64,000 nt of DNA from the NCBI RefSeq assembly GCF_000208865.1, contig NC_018388.1:1984001-2048000 (forward strand), written 5' to 3'. The notes under the pieces are model-generated. The model did no database searches and was not told where the DNA came from. It saw nothing but the letters and a program-made list of their open reading frames with translations. This document shows, piece by piece, positions 11,701 through 25,100 of the stretch; the first letter of the stretch is position 1; each line of letters starts with the position of its first letter. The position numbers and the translations under genes are program-made. The stretch comes from Neospora caninum Liverpool (lineage: Eukaryota > Apicomplexa > Conoidasida > Eucoccidiorida > Sarcocystidae).

Positions 11701-14700
11701 CCAAGACGGCCTTCAGAGTTGCAGAGACTCCGAGCTGGTTTTTCCCGCCTTCCTCCGTTCTTCGCTCCGCCCGGCCCCACAGAGACAGCAGTGCGTGCGC
11801 AGCGCCGAGGCACGCGCGGGCGGCTCTGGGGAAGGTGCGCGCCTGCGTAGGCTCGTCGAGACACCGCAGACCCGCGGGCGAAGTGAGGCGCCAGTCGCAT
11901 GGCGCGGCGCACAGACTGGGGACGACTCCAAAACCGTTGCAAGGGCTCCCCAGCGCTTTGAGAAGAAGGGGGAGATGACTCACCAAGGCGTCGTCCTCGC
12001 CGGCGTCTCCGAGTCGACTGCCCGGAGCAGAAGCACCTGCACGCCGTCTTCGTTCCCCGGCCAAACAGCGGAGAAGCAGGAAGGCAACGCTGCGCCGCTC
12101 AGACTCCTCACTGCCTTCCCGCAAACCTTTGGAGGATCCACAGAGAAACGGAGAATAAGAATAAGAACCGGTATGCCTTGTATCGGAGAGCAAGAGGTAG
12201 ATGATGCCAGCCTGGATGCAGGCGAGGGTCGCAGGCTCTGAATCTCGAGGAGGCAAAGCCAGAAGTGAGACGGGAGACGACGAAGCTCCGCCCGTGTTTG
12301 CGTTGTCCAGCAGGGACGTTTTCCGCTCCAGCCTCCCTGTCTGCGGCGTTTCAGGTCCCTCGGCGTCCGCGTGTCTCTCCAGCTCGCGAGTCAATCGGAG
12401 CAGACGCCGCTCCAACTCCTTCTCGAGTTTCTGCTGCGCGCGACTCCCGTTCGGCGTCTCGACAGACGCCAAGGGCGAAGTGTGGATCCTCTCGTCTCCC
12501 TCGTCCCCCTCTCCTGTCTCGTCTCCCTCTCCTGCCTCGTCTCCCTCTCCTGCCTCTCTCTCCTCTCGGAGCGGACGCTTCGCGTCTGGAATGTCCCTGT
12601 CTCGTGCACCCCCGCGCAGAGGCACGCGCGGCACTTCGTACGCCTTCAAGAGGACCGCCGTGCCGCCGAGCGCGAGAAGCAGCGCGTTTTCTGCGGTTGT
12701 CCACAGCTCGACAACGCTGCGTCGAGTCAGATCGGTCTTCCCGGTCGCCTCCCTGCCTTGAGAACCGCGGCTGCGAAAGGCTGCGCACGCCTGCGTACGC
12801 GACGAGAAGGAAAACACGGCACTGGCGGCGTTCTTCCAGAACGCGAGGAGCGCAGGATGCACCACCTCCAGGTTCCGAAGCGCCAGTTTGTGTTGGTGCG
12901 CCCCAGCGAGACGCAAGTCTTGTAAGCCTCGCAGGAATGCGGAGAGAAGAAGCCGAACGACGCAGACAGACACTCGCCGCTTGTCCCGCGCGCGCCGCGC
13001 GTTCTCGCCGTCGGGCACCCCTCTCTCAGAATCCGAAAGGGCCGAGGAAGGCGCCTCCGGCGTCGCCCCGTCCCCCTTGTCTTTCTTTCGCTTCTTCTCT
13101 ATCTCTCCGCCGTCCGCGTTCTCTCGCCGCTTCGTCGCCCGCGCCGCATCTGCTTCGCCTTCGTCCGGAACGGTCGCGAGGAACGCCTCCTCAGTCTCCG
13201 TCAAGAGAGCGAGGAAGTGCGACGCGATGATGGCGAGCTGCGCAGGCAGCACGGCCTTCGCCAGGTTCTGGACCTGATTCAACACGGCCGAGGAGAGGAA
13301 AAACGCGCCGCTAAAGACGCGGCGAGAGTCTGTGCGCCCCGCGGTTCCGCCTGCACGCTTGTCGGCTCCACCCTTTTTCTCTTCTAAGCGCGCGCCGCCT
13401 TCCTTCTCCAGCTGCGCAAGTCCCCGGAGAAGATGCAGCGCAAACGCGTTGCCCTCCGCGACTCTAGTCTCTTCTGCTCGCCCCCGCCGCCCCTTCTTCG
13501 TGCCGTCAAGCAAAGAAGCCTCCCCGTCGCTGACAGCTGAGGCGAACAGAGAGGAAGAGGAAGAGAGAGACAGCCACGTTTGCAGCCGAGAGAGCAAACT
13601 TGGGAGGTCGTGCAGAGAGGCGAAGACGTGGAAGAGCTCAGCAAGAAACGTCGCACATGGCAGAGAAACGGCCCCGTCATCCGAGGGCGAGGAAGTTTCG
13701 GAGAGGGGAGTGGCGGAACGGGGACCGTGTTCGCCGGTCGTCGAGAAAGGCGACAAGGTTGGGCCGGAGGAAGCAAACGGCGAGAACGGCGAAGAAGCGA
13801 GAGACGCGGAAGAGAGACTGGGCGGGGCGAGAGGTGCGACTTGCCAGAGAGGCAGGAGAAGATCGCCTTCTCGCTCCATGAGAGAAAAGAGCGGGAAGAG
13901 CAGGCGCTCTTCCGTGAACGAAGGAATGAACTGAACCACGAGCGATAGCCCCTCCCAAAGACGCTGCAGCTGGCGCCCCGCACTCGCTCTCTCAAACTCG
14001 AGCTCTGCCGGCGAAGAAGGCAACGCGCGAGACAAACACGAGGCAGTTGACGCGAAGAGCCGCCTTTCTTCGACACGCGTGAGCAGGGAGTGTATCGACA
14101 CCACCAGGGAGCACGCGAAACTCGTCAAGCTGTCCTGCTGAAGGCGGAACGGATCGTCGCGCAGAGACAGGAGCGGCGAAGACGAGGAAGTGGCGATGCT
14201 GAACAGAAAACACAAGGTCCAAGGCCCAGGAGTAAAGAAACAAACGCTCCACCACAGAAACACTTCTCATCCTGCTGTACACAGGTTTTTATACACGCAA
14301 GTATGTCCAAAAAAGGGGGTATGGAAAGACGTGTACGAGGAGATGTGGAGACTGCGGCGCTACGGATATCGATCGATACACATTTACATATATGTAGGTA
14401 TGTGTACATCGTCGTGCGTGGACACGAATGCATTAAGGCGATGCATCTACGTAGGTACATGTCTACATGGATATACGCATATGGGAATAGACGATTCTTT
14501 CGTGTCATTCCCGTCACTCCGTGAGAAAAACGTCTAGAACCTATGCATGCATGAACACAGATAAATACGCACAAATTAAAAAAACACAGAGACGAAAGGA
14601 TCAAGGGGAGATCAGTGCGTGGCTATTTCTATGACGATATGCATCCCGGCATGCTCAGCGCGAGGTCAGTCCTCGAGAGAGTCGCCAGCGCGCATGCTCG

Positions 14701-17198
14701 GTTTCCCTTCACGCGAGTTTGGGCGCTCGACGCGAAGCGTCAGCGCATCGCGTCGGGTTTCCTGGTCCCACTTACAAGCGCCACATGAGGACCAGCGCGC
14801 TTGTTTTCACTTCCTGGAGAAAGGCAGATCCGCGTCCGTGTCTCTTCCTCACGGCTCTCTCGCTGTCCGCCTTCGCGGCATGCGCCTGCTTGGTCTTTCT
14901 GTCCTCTCGCGCGTCCAGCAGCCGAGGCGCAGACGCACACGTGTCAGGCGCGGGAAGGATCTGGAGAGGCGAGACTGCCTCGAGGATAAGAAGAAAAGCG
15001 CTGAAAGGTTTTACGGGTGCGCTCGTCGCGCGAGAAATCTCCGTTTCCGCAGCTGACGGCGCGTCGCCTCGGCCTTTGTTTTGCACGCCGGTAGGCTGAA
15101 GAACCCGGCTCGGATCCTCGACCGCATGCGCCAGCTGGACCATCAGCTGCGACGCCAAAGAAGGCAGAAGGAGAAACAGGCCGACGGCCGTCAACTGATC
15201 CACGAGAAACACCACAGAGGCCGGTGAGAAGAGAGCGCCGGCGGGCGCGGAAGACGACGAGGAATCAGGAGGCGAGACATCGCGTTTGGGGTGGCGTCCC
15301 ACGCCGTCGCTTCCTTCATTTCCAGTCTTTTCGTCTCTCTCCAGCTCCAGTTGGAGGCGCACAATGCACGCGACGCAGTCTAGGAAACTCTTCACGTACG
15401 GCGCCTTGTCGTGGGCTTTCGCGCGAGGCTCGCCCTTTCCTTTCCTCTTTTGTTCGCTGTGTGCGTCCGCGCTCGCTTCTGCGTGTCTCTTTTCCGTCCG
15501 CCTGCGCTTCCCTTCCTCGCCGTCCACGGCGCCAGGGACGCGACAGGACTCGCCCGAGCCTCGCAGCAACTCCGCGCATGCAGCGTCGACGGCTGCCTGT
15601 TGCGCGGCGAGCTCCGATTGAACAAAGGACGAAAAGGAGGAGAGCTGCAGCAGAGACACATAGGCTGGTGTGTGTTCTTGCGCGACCAGCAGAGAGACCG
15701 TGGACGCAACGAGAGCTTTGAGCTTCGCCGCAGAGGCGCACAAAGCTATGAAGGAACGACCGTTCTGAGCGTCACGCACAACCCCACGGGCGACCGTCTC
15801 CAAGCCTCCTCCCGTCTCTCCTTCTGTCTCTTCTTCTGTCTCTGTTTCGGCCCCTTCTCTTGTGCGTTCTCCATCGTCCTCGCACGCACCGAGTTTCTGG
15901 CGTCTCCTCTTCCCGCCCCTTTCACTTCCGCCTTCGCGTTCCTTCTGTGTCTTCTCTGTGACCGCGTCCGCACTCTCCGCGTCCACCACCTCCTGGCTGC
16001 GAATTTCCCACTGAACTGCATGCGCGAGGCCGTGCATGAACAGCACCAGCCAGAGAAGCGGTTTGTCCCGCGTCGTCAGGCCGGTTTGGGCCCCAGCGGC
16101 TGCGGCCGCGGCCGCGGCGCCTGGGGGCCCTTGGCAGAGAAGGGAGAAGATCTGCGCGCGTCCCTGAGGCCTTGCGCGAAGGCGCGAAGCTGCGGAGAGG
16201 AGGAGCTCCAGAGACTGGTAGCAGAGAGCGAAGAGACACTTCAGGTTCTCCGCATCTTCTCCCCCGCGTTTTTTTCTCCGGGAGTCTCGGCCCCGTCCCG
16301 CCCTTCCACGAAGCGACAGAACGAACGCGCGGACCAACGAGGCTGCAGCTGCTACGAGGGATGCGACGGCAGTCAGAGGCAGAGACGAAGAATTCTCACG
16401 AGAGCAGCGCACAACGGAGGCGCATGCAGCAGCTGAGGGATGCGCCGCCGCGTGGAAAGCGAGAGAGGAGGAGTGGAGCGTGGAGATCGCCGCGAGAAGG
16501 TCTGTGAGGCCTCGCGAGAAGGCGGCGAGCCGGCACCCTGCCTCGCAAGAGAGAGGCGAAGCGGCTGAGAAGGCGCGACTCCAGGTCGGAGGGAAGATGC
16601 CTTCGTCCCCAGGCGAAGACTCGAGCCGCCATTCAAGCGCGTCTCCTTCTTGGACGCGATCGACTGCGCAGCGAATCTCACGCTCGACAATAGTCACGAG
16701 AAAGGTGAGATGACTCCGGAGGAAAGGCAGAGAGTCGAGAGGCAGGACGGCGAGGCGGGATCTGCCCGCGGGTGGGGCTCCGCCTTCAGCCTGGACAGAA
16801 GAGAGGAGAGGAGAAGTTGAGAGGGCGAGTCGCAGGAGCAGAGAGAGAGAGGAAGCCTCACGAGGAGCGAAGAGAAACGCTGGGGAAACAGAGGACGAGA
16901 GAGACGCAGATTTCTGAAGTCTCTTGAGACGGTGAAGCGTCTCTTCCAGAACCCACCAGAGCTCTGCAGGCGTCCAGGGAAGAGACGAGAGACAAGGCGA
17001 CAAACCAGCAGCAACAGACGGAGAGAGAGAACAAGTGGGAGAAGAAGAGGGAGAAGAAGAGGGAGAAGAAGAGGGAGAAGAAGAGGGAGAAGAAGAGGGA
17101 GAAGAAGAGGGAGAAGAAGAGGGAGAAGAAGAGGGAGAAGAAGAAGGAGAGACAGGAGGAGGACAGGATGCCTTTCTTGTTTCGCGGTTTTGCGCCAT
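5539..17198 (-). CDS. Giant helical protein, possible Urb2/Npa2-family ribosome-biogenesis factor
   Basis: Six exons join with matching phases: 17198-14776, 14198-8799, 8382-7796, 7431-7215, 6849-6601 and 6340-5539. They total 9,678 nt, or 3,225 residues plus a TAA stop. Each donor is GT (GTAAGT at 14775, GTAAGC at 8798, 7795 and 6600, GTAGGA at 7214), and acceptors are CAG or TAG. The start is the first ATG of exon 1 ([11 protein letters not shown]). About nine PSSS repeats follow, then long Leu/Ala-rich helical segments interrupted by acidic Ser/Glu/Arg loops, as in HEAT-like scaffolds. The C-terminus has a helix, then [13 protein letters not shown] and a final [10 protein letters not shown]. 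This resembles the end of the Urb2/Npa2 family (LN..LD..R..FK..Y..F.K), which acts in 60S pre-rRNA processing in the nucleolus. That family call is only by eye. The gene structure is firm, the function weak. Intron 2 carries an (AT)n array. Confidence 0.85.
8611..8732. repeat. (AT)n / (ATGT) microsatellite in intron 2 of giant gene
   Basis: Alternating A/T with interspersed GT steps over about 120 bp, within the intron between exons ending at 8799 and starting at 8382. Open frames reading through it (Tyr-Ile repeats) are artefacts. Confidence 0.9.
17036..17152. repeat. 12-bp tandem repeat encoding (Pro-Ser-Ser-Ser)n
   Basis: The plus strand shows about nine copies of a 12-bp unit GAAGAGGGAGAA. 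Read in the minus-strand gene it encodes PSSS repeats near residues 17-52. Read on the plus strand it would give Glu/Gly repeats, and that frame is not used. An in-frame 12-bp unit lets copy number change without a frameshift. Confidence 0.9.
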
Positions 17199-18555
17199 GC
17201 TCGAATCGCTGGTTTCGGTCCGGAGCGGAGAGGAAGAAGGAATTTTGAAGCGCTGAGCCGGGAGCAGACGGCAGGCATAAGCTAGGTTCCTGTTCCGGAA
17301 TTCACTCAAACAGGAAGGAAAGTTTCTCACATGGCTCAGCTGGAGGCGAGCGCGCGCCTTCGCTGGCTCTTGTCCAGACACAAAGAGGCCGAGAGGAAGC
17401 AGCGTGCAGGAGCAAGGCCCTGTCTCTCATTCGCTTCGTTCCCCCACACGGCCTTCTCCTCTCTCTCCTCTTTCTTCTGGCCTCCTTCCCGCATTCTTCC
17501 CCGTTTCTGTTCTCCTCTTCGCTGCACCAGCCGCCCCACAGACCGCTTCTTCGCCCGCCGGCGAGAAAAGCGAATCTTTGTGAGGCAGATTCTTCTGCTC
17601 GCCGATAAGAAGGCGAGCGCCTTGTCCCGTGGTGTTTCCCCGTCCCTACGAAAACGGAAATGAAGAAGAAGGAACAAGGAAACCAAAGGCCTTCTCGCGA
17701 GGTGGGTCTCCTTTCTCTTGACTCCCCAGCGCGCCGCTATCACCCTGCGGCCAGCATGCGAAACATGCAGCCTCGCGCGCTTTTCGGCAAAGTGGGACGC
17801 GCACGAAACTGGACAAGTTCAGATTCATATGAGGCGGAAGACGCGAGAGTTTCAGGCATTTAGACCCACAAAGCAGAAAACCCTCGTCGCGTCGACTCTC
17901 TTTCCCGCCCGCGGCGCTACGGGATGCGCAGAAACAGACTCTGCTCTTTCGCGACCGAGAGAGTGCATGCGCAGCGAAGGAAAAGACAGGCCGACGATCA
18001 AGCGAAAAAACGCGCGCATCTACAAAGACGCGCAGCAGCGAGGGTTCTCTCGAGAAAACCGACAAGATCCCGCCACGCCATCTTCTTTTCCTTTTTTTGA
18101 GCTTTTGTCTCTTTAGGTCGTTCTCGCTTGCTTGGGCTGAGAAGACTGTTCCTCACGCCAACCCCCCCCCCCCCCCCCGGCGAGGAGTGTGCACGCCTGG
18201 CGTGTGTGTCCCTGAGAGTGCACAAGATTTTCCGAAGGGGACCAGATTTTCCGTTTACGAAGAGAAAAAGCACTTCAAAAGACGCCAGAAAAGACACGCC
18301 AGTCTTCTCTTCCTCAGGCGCTTCTGCTTGTCACTCTGCTCCCGACCTCCTCCCTCCACTGCAAGGGTCAGCTCTGTGTCTTTCTCGCCATCCTTCCGGC
18401 TCCCTTCCGTCTTCTTCTCCTTCTCCCTGTTCCTCTCCCTCATTCTCTTGTATCTTTCTTTTACTCTTCTCATTCTCTCATATCTCTTTTTTTCTTCCTC
18501 TCCCTCCTCCCCCTTTCTTCCTCTCCCTTCTCTCTTTTTCTTTAAAGAGTTCAAG
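17199..18555. promoter_or_regulatory. Divergent promoter region between giant gene and CLPTM1 gene
   Basis: 1,357 bp separate the start codons of two divergently transcribed genes, so both promoters and leaders must lie here. It includes a 17-C homopolymer (18162-18178) and a strongly pyrimidine-rich tract (about 18300-18548) leading directly to the CLPTM1 start codon. No TATA element is evident, as is usual for coccidian promoters. No open frame looks coding. Confidence 0.5.
18162..18178 (+). repeat. Poly(C) tract, 17 nt
   Basis: Uninterrupted run of 17 C in the divergent promoter, 378 bp upstream of the CLPTM1 start codon. It is prone to length variation and sequencing error. Confidence 0.9.
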
Positions 18556-21500
18556 ATGGGGAAACTTGGGGCCGCTCTGCTGGTCGGCGTTGCGGCGTAT
18601 CTCACGTACTCGATTTACATCATGTACAGCGAGACGCAGCCGCCGGTGTATCGTCCCAAACGCAGTGATGCCGGAGACGAAGGGCCACCCCCTCTTAGCA
18701 GCAATCGTTACTCGCCGGACCTCCTTCTCTCCTACGAGTTCTTTCTCTCTCCGTTCACGGCACTTCCGCCTCTCCAAAACCTCCTAGCCGCAAAAAACGA
18801 GGAAGTCAGGAATGACCTCAGTTCCTGTAGCACACCCTTCGAGCGAAAAAGCATCAGATAGTTAGATACACATATCTACACCCATGCACTGAACGAGCCT
18901 GTGACAGAGCTACGCCGAACATATCTATATTTATGTCTACCTATCTATCTATCTATATATATATATATATACATCTATATTTCTATATATAGAGATATGT
19001 GTACATGCTTCTGTATACATTTACGAAGGGAGAAGTGGCGACATGTGAATGGTGCTTCTATAGATTGAGATACACATCGTTTTGCATGTACAGTTTCTTT
19101 TTTTCTGTTGGGTTCCACGCGAATCCTCGTGAACAAATCGATTCAGTTCGGCAAATACACTCTTTTAGAATCTTCTCGACGTATGTGGCCGAAGTCTTTC
19201 ATCTTAACTCTCTCGTCTCGCAGCGTCATGCACCGTATCTCCTCCCCCCTTCTCCTGTCTCTCCCTTTCCCGTTCTCTCTCTGTCGTTCTCGACGTCGCT
19301 CGTTCGTCCCGTCTCCGCTCTCTCCCTTTCCCTTTTTTCCCTGCGACTTCCTCGCTTCCTCCTGAAGGTCCTTCTCTATCTGGGGCTTGTTTTCCTTCGC
19401 GAGACGTGTCTTGCGGTCTCTTTTCTCTTTTCTTCCTCAGCGTTTCTTCCACGTAGGCTCAGTCAAGAGTCGCCCGTATAACTGGGAAGGCGAGGAGCGC
19501 CTACGCGAGGCGGAGAAGAAAAACTGGAGCTTTCAGGAACGACTGCGGGAGTCTCTAAACTTCTCCGGAAAAGAGAAATCGGATTTGGAAGTTATCATCC
19601 CCGAGTTTCTCCGGTGCGCATCCCTCCGAAAAAAACAAATCCCAGCCTCTGTTTCACTCTTGAGACTTTTGGGCTAGGTGACGCGTCCGAAAGAAGGCGG
19701 GCGTATCTCTTGGACTCGTGCCACGCACACACATGTGGACGGTAGAGCCAGAAATCCGCAGGTGCCGAGAGGGAGTGCTGGAAAGTGTGTTTCTCTGTTC
19801 TTTTGTTTCAGCAACAATGTGACACTATTCGTCCATGTACGAACTCGCGACGCAAAAACGGGCGAAGAACTGCCTCTCCAAGCTGTCCAAAAACTCTCCT
19901 CGAGTGTTGTTCCAGGTGAAGACAAACCCGCCACATGCCGCGTTTCCCTCTTTCGAGATTTCCGTCTCCTTTGTCTTCCCCTTCTTCTCTTGCCCTCGTC
20001 TCCCGCTTCCTTCTCCATCTTCTTTCTCCTTCACGTTCCCTCTCGTCGTCTTGTGTCCTCTTTTTCGCATTTCGTCCTTCGCTTTCGCCTCTCTCTCCGC
20101 TCGGCTGTCTCGCTCATCTCGCTTGTTGCTGTCGTCGTCTGGCCGCTCTGTCACGTCTCCTTGTCTTTTGGTCTGCTTTCTCTCCCTTCTTTTTGCCTCT
20201 TTTCCTTTCCTTCCTGTCTCGAGCGGGTCACAGAGTCCCGCGCGTCGCTTCTCTGCCCAGCTCAGCTGGATGCTCCACGCCTTGTCCTCCAAGCTCCGCA
20301 TTTCCTGCCTTTTTTTCTGGCTTCAGAACATCTCAAAGTTCTCAAGCGCTACTTGCTGGAGGATCCGTGGGGCACGAAACTGGAGGCTGCGACGAAGGAG
20401 CTGCAAGTCCCCCCTCCTCCAGTTGAATCCGTTCCCGAGTACATTCAGGTCGGCTTCGGCCTGTCTTCTCTCCAAACTTTCTCTCGCGCTCATGCATTCG
20501 CCGAACGCCATGCCTGCTCGTTCTCCCGTACTCTCTCGTTTTCTCTCTCTATCTTTCTCTCTCGCTTTCTTTCTCTATTTCTCTCTGTCCTTTTCTCTCT
20601 CTGTCGTTTTCTCTCTGGCCACCCTCTCCCGCCACAGACGCACACACACACAAGAGGTTCTCTGTCTCTTTCTCAGACTGTTTTCTGTCTCCTCGGCGAC
20701 GCTCGCTTTCTCCTTTTTTCCGGAGATTTCGGCCAGCGCGCACTTGCCACAGGCGACCTTGCTCTGCAGCGCCGTAGACACCTGGTCTGACTGAAGCTGG
20801 ACCGCGGCGTTTTGTTTGGGAGGTATCTTCTCTTTTCCCCCCCTTTCCATTTCTTCTTTCCTCGCGTTTCCCTGCGCATGTCTCGCTTTTTTGCTTGTGT
20901 TCCGTGTCGCGCGATTTCCTCTAGGTGGGACCCGTCCTCGAGCACCGACCGCTGCTGACTGAAGCGCTCCTGCGCACCTTTGGACTCAACTCGCCGGTTG
21001 TGGATATTAAGACGCAGGTAAAAACTTATCTTCCCTTTCGCCTCTGTTCGCTCCGATCCGCTCGTTGTTTTCGGTCTCTAAGCTTCTTTCCCCTTCCAAC
21101 CGGGACTGCCGTCTCATCGTCGTTTTTCTCCCGAAAACACCTGACACCGCTCCCATTCAGTGCGTTCTCTCACCGTTGTTTCTTTCGAGGGAGAAGGCGT
21201 TTCTCTTCCGTCGTCTCGGCCTCGCAGAATTTGGTGGTTTCCTCGTATCACTGGAGTCATGTATTCAGTATTCAGCGTCCAAGGCCCTCGAGTGTCTCTG
21301 TTTTCCCCATTCGATACACCCGCTGCTGGATCGGTTGAATGTCTGTGTTTTCCGGATCCAAGCTCTATCTCCCCTATGTGCGAAGGCCCCCGCGACCGCG
21401 AAATGAACATTTCAAAAGTGACGTTCCCTCGCTAACCTCCGGCTTTGCTCAAACGGCCTTCGTTTCCGTTCCATTCAGCCCTGAAGGCCCTCCGAGAAAG

Positions 21501-22115
21501 CTCTTTGATTTTCCGTGAACGGCTTTGCATAACAGATGCACGCCACCCCTCTCCGGGAGACTGTTATCACTCGTATTAACAGCGAGAGAAAACTACTACT
21601 CAGATGCTCCCGGCCTTCCGCTGTCTCGTCGGCGGCCTGTGATGTGTCCCGCGTTGTGTTTCTCGCCTCCGCTTTGTCAAGTTTTTGCACAACTTCTCGC
21701 CCGTTGTTTTCCGTTCCCCGTCAGACCTACGCCCTGCCGATTCACCTGAACTCCATGATCTCCCCCGAGGACGAACACCTGCCTCTCGTCGCGCTCCCTC
21801 ACGAGCGCTTCGTCGTCCTCCCGGAAGAACAGAGACGCTCCGCTGCAGCCACGTCCCTGAAAATCACCTACAAACCCACAGGTAGGTGTGCCCCGCAGCG
21901 CATGCGAACTCCACATGTCGGGGAGCAACAGATCGACGGAGGCATCTGCATCCAGAAGGCACCTGCGATAGCAAAGGGTCAATACAAACGCAGACATACA
22001 TATGCATATATATACATGTATACATGTACATATATACATGTATATTCATATATATATATATTCATATGTATACATATACATTTATACAATATACATGTAT
22101 ACAATATACATGTAT

Positions 22116-22153
<38 letters not shown>

Positions 22154-25100
22154 CAGACACAAATACACACAGATGTACAGCCACATATATGTCTCTGCAT
22201 ATATTCATATGTATATATATATATATACAGAGAGAGAGGTGTCTGGCGCTGAGACTCTTCCTCACCAAGTCGCACCCTGCGTGTGTGTCTCGTAGGCTAC
22301 GCTTCTTGGTTGTTTCTGCTGATCATGGGGCAAGCGATGGGAAGCCTGCAGAGCATGAAGTTCTCTGCGTACGACGTGAACTCTGTGAAGATGATGATGG
22401 GCAGCTCTTCGCCGTGGGTTTTGCTCCTCGTCTACCTCATTTCGCTTTTGCACCTGGTTTTCGAGGTACGGCGAAGACCGCGAGTTTCCGACATTTTGCT
22501 CCGGACAAGGAGCCAAAAGCAGCGAGCGCAAAGGACGGCCCTCTCGCTAAATCCACATGCCTTTATACGTACACTCATGTGCACGTACCTTCGTCTTCTT
22601 GAGTGCGTGTGCCGGCCTCTCCCCTCCCTCTCTGCTCCATGAGCTTTCCACATTTCCTTGTCTTACGTGTGCCTGCATGAGGGGAGTTGTCTCGATCAAA
22701 GTACATTCGCAAGCACATCTATACGTCTATATACCTTTTTCTCCAAGTCTTCTTCCCTTTTCCGCCGATGTTATCCTCAACGGTAGAGTATGCATTTGCC
22801 GACACACCTTTTTGGTGAACTCCGGGTCCGCGCAAAACTCAAATCCTAGCATGTGAACACTCATGCATTTACACATGCATGTATATTTATACGTAGATAT
22901 ATCGATATATATATATATATATATGTAGAGGTATGCGCATATTGGCAGACGCAGGGTCTGCTTGGTGTGGGGTATCTCTGTTTTTGCTTGCAGATCTTGG
23001 CACTCTACTCGGACGTCAAGTTTTGGAGGGGTCAAGAAAATCTTGCGCAGAACTTTTCCGTAGGCAGGCGAGAGCGATACCCACCTCAGCTTTGCAGCTG
23101 CGTCTTTCTTCCCGCTTTCTGCCCTATCTCGCCCCCCTTTTCCCCCGCTACGCGCGCCCTTGGCTGCCTCCCTGTCCCTCGGTGTTCGACGCTTCTCTTC
23201 GCTCTCCACTGGCGCGCTCTCCTGGGCTTCGGCGAGGCGACGCGCGTCTTCGCCTCGCTTTTTTTTCTGAATGCACCAAGAATTTTGTTAAGGCCACTAC
23301 GACTTTGATGGAGGTCCCCTGTTCAGTGCCTGTCTCCTTCAAAGTCTTGCTCGAATTCAACGTTTAGGGGTACAAAAAGTGTGAACCGCTGGAGCTTAGA
23401 AAGTGCGTGTCTCTTTTTCTTTTCCAGGCAAACGGGCTGCTCATTGAGATGGCGCTCGAGGTCATAACGATCTTGTATGTGCGCGACAACGGCGACTCGT
23501 TCCTCGTGCAAATTTTCATCGTTCTTCGTCTGCTCCTCAACGTGTGGAAACTGCGAAAGCTGGTAGGCTTCACTGGCGGGGCGCACGGCCTCTCCGCCCA
23601 CATTGCCTTCCCTTGCTGTCTCTTCTCTCTCTCTTCTTGTCCCGCCCCCAAGCAGTTTGTGGGGTGTCGAAGTCTTCCCCGCGTAGAAACCGCTGGTGCA
23701 TGGTTTGTCTGTATCGCGAACCTTTCGAAGCTTCGCCGAGCCGCTGTCCATCGCGGCCGTTGTCAGCTTTTCTGGAGACTCCACGAAAAACGCACCGCCT
23801 CTTCTTCCCCGCGCAGGCGCGGAGACAGTCTCTCTTTTTGACCAACCGTATGCGTGGGGTGTGTGTTTGGAGGCACGTTGTTCCCTATCCAGTCTCTAAA
23901 AGCGCGCCTCAACGGCCTCGCCGGAAGCTGGGGAGGCCGCCCCCGTCCACGTTTTCTTTATTCTCCGCGTTCCCTTTCCCAGCGGTCGAGATGCTTCCGC
24001 AGTCCTTTCGAGGGCAAATGCGAAGAGCAAAGCGCAGAGAGTCTCTCCTCTTCCTCGGGGCTTGGTGAGGCATTCTCGACTTTTGGAGGTTTTCTTCTGG
24101 AGGGGCATCCATCGCCCACGTGTCGTGTGTGCTGTGTTGCTGTTCTTGCGTCTTTTTTTTCCGTTTTCCGCATCTGCCTTTTCTCCTTTTCTCGCCCCTT
24201 CCGGCTCTGGCCGCGAAGCTCTCTCATCGCGCGTGCCGCTGCTGGTTCTCTCCTTTTTTCTCGCGCCTCTCCCTAGGTCACCTTCACGATCAGTTCCACG
24301 CCGCCTTACTTCTTCAAAATTCGCGGCGCACCCTCTTCCCCAAACGTTGCGGACGGAGCAGAGCCGACCGCGGAGACGGAAGAAAAGAAAAGGAACTCGA
24401 GCGGAGAGAAGAAGAGCCAAAAGGCCGAGCGTGCTGCCGTGGACTACGAGGAACTTCAGCGCTTTGAAAATGCATGCATGTGGTAGGCAACCTTGCGTCT
24501 TCAAAACCCCCCGGCGACGTATCTCTGGTCTCCTTTCTCGTCCTCGCGCCTGGCTTGACTCTCCGGCCTCGCTCTCTCTCCCTTGACGCCCTGGCCTTCT
24601 CGCTCTTCGCGGTGTCTCTTTCGGTCTCTGCCGCTCCGCTCCAGCTCTTCTTCGCGGCCAGGCGCGCACGTGTTTTTCTTCAACTCTGGCCGCCTGGGGG
24701 GGGCCTGCATTCTGTGTCTCTCCCTCGCTCTCCCTCGCGTCTCGGTCCGTTTCTTCGATTCGCGTCGCTTTTTTGCACCTGGAAAAAGGCGCCTCTCGTT
24801 GGACTTGGCTGCTGCTCCAACGCGCGTGTTTCGCTTCTTCGCTCTTCTTCAGGTATCTCTGCCTCCTTTTCCTCCCCATGGTTCTCGGCGTCTCGCTCTA
24901 CCAGCTCATCTACGTCCCTCAGAAAGGCTGGTGAACAAAGATTCTCCGATAGCTGGCGGGCCTCGCGTGCGCCCCGCCGCCCCACACACACACGCACACA
25001 CACAAGCGCGTGCTTTGATATACGCGGCACCTGCACTCGCGTCCGTGTCTCTGTAAACATGTGTAGACACAAACATACCATACAAATGCAAATACATACG

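Noticed and set aside
10379..12241. 620-codon plus-strand open frame
   Set aside because: It lies opposite exon 2 of the giant minus-strand gene and is Arg-rich, as expected for an antisense shadow of Leu/Ser/Ala/Glu codons.
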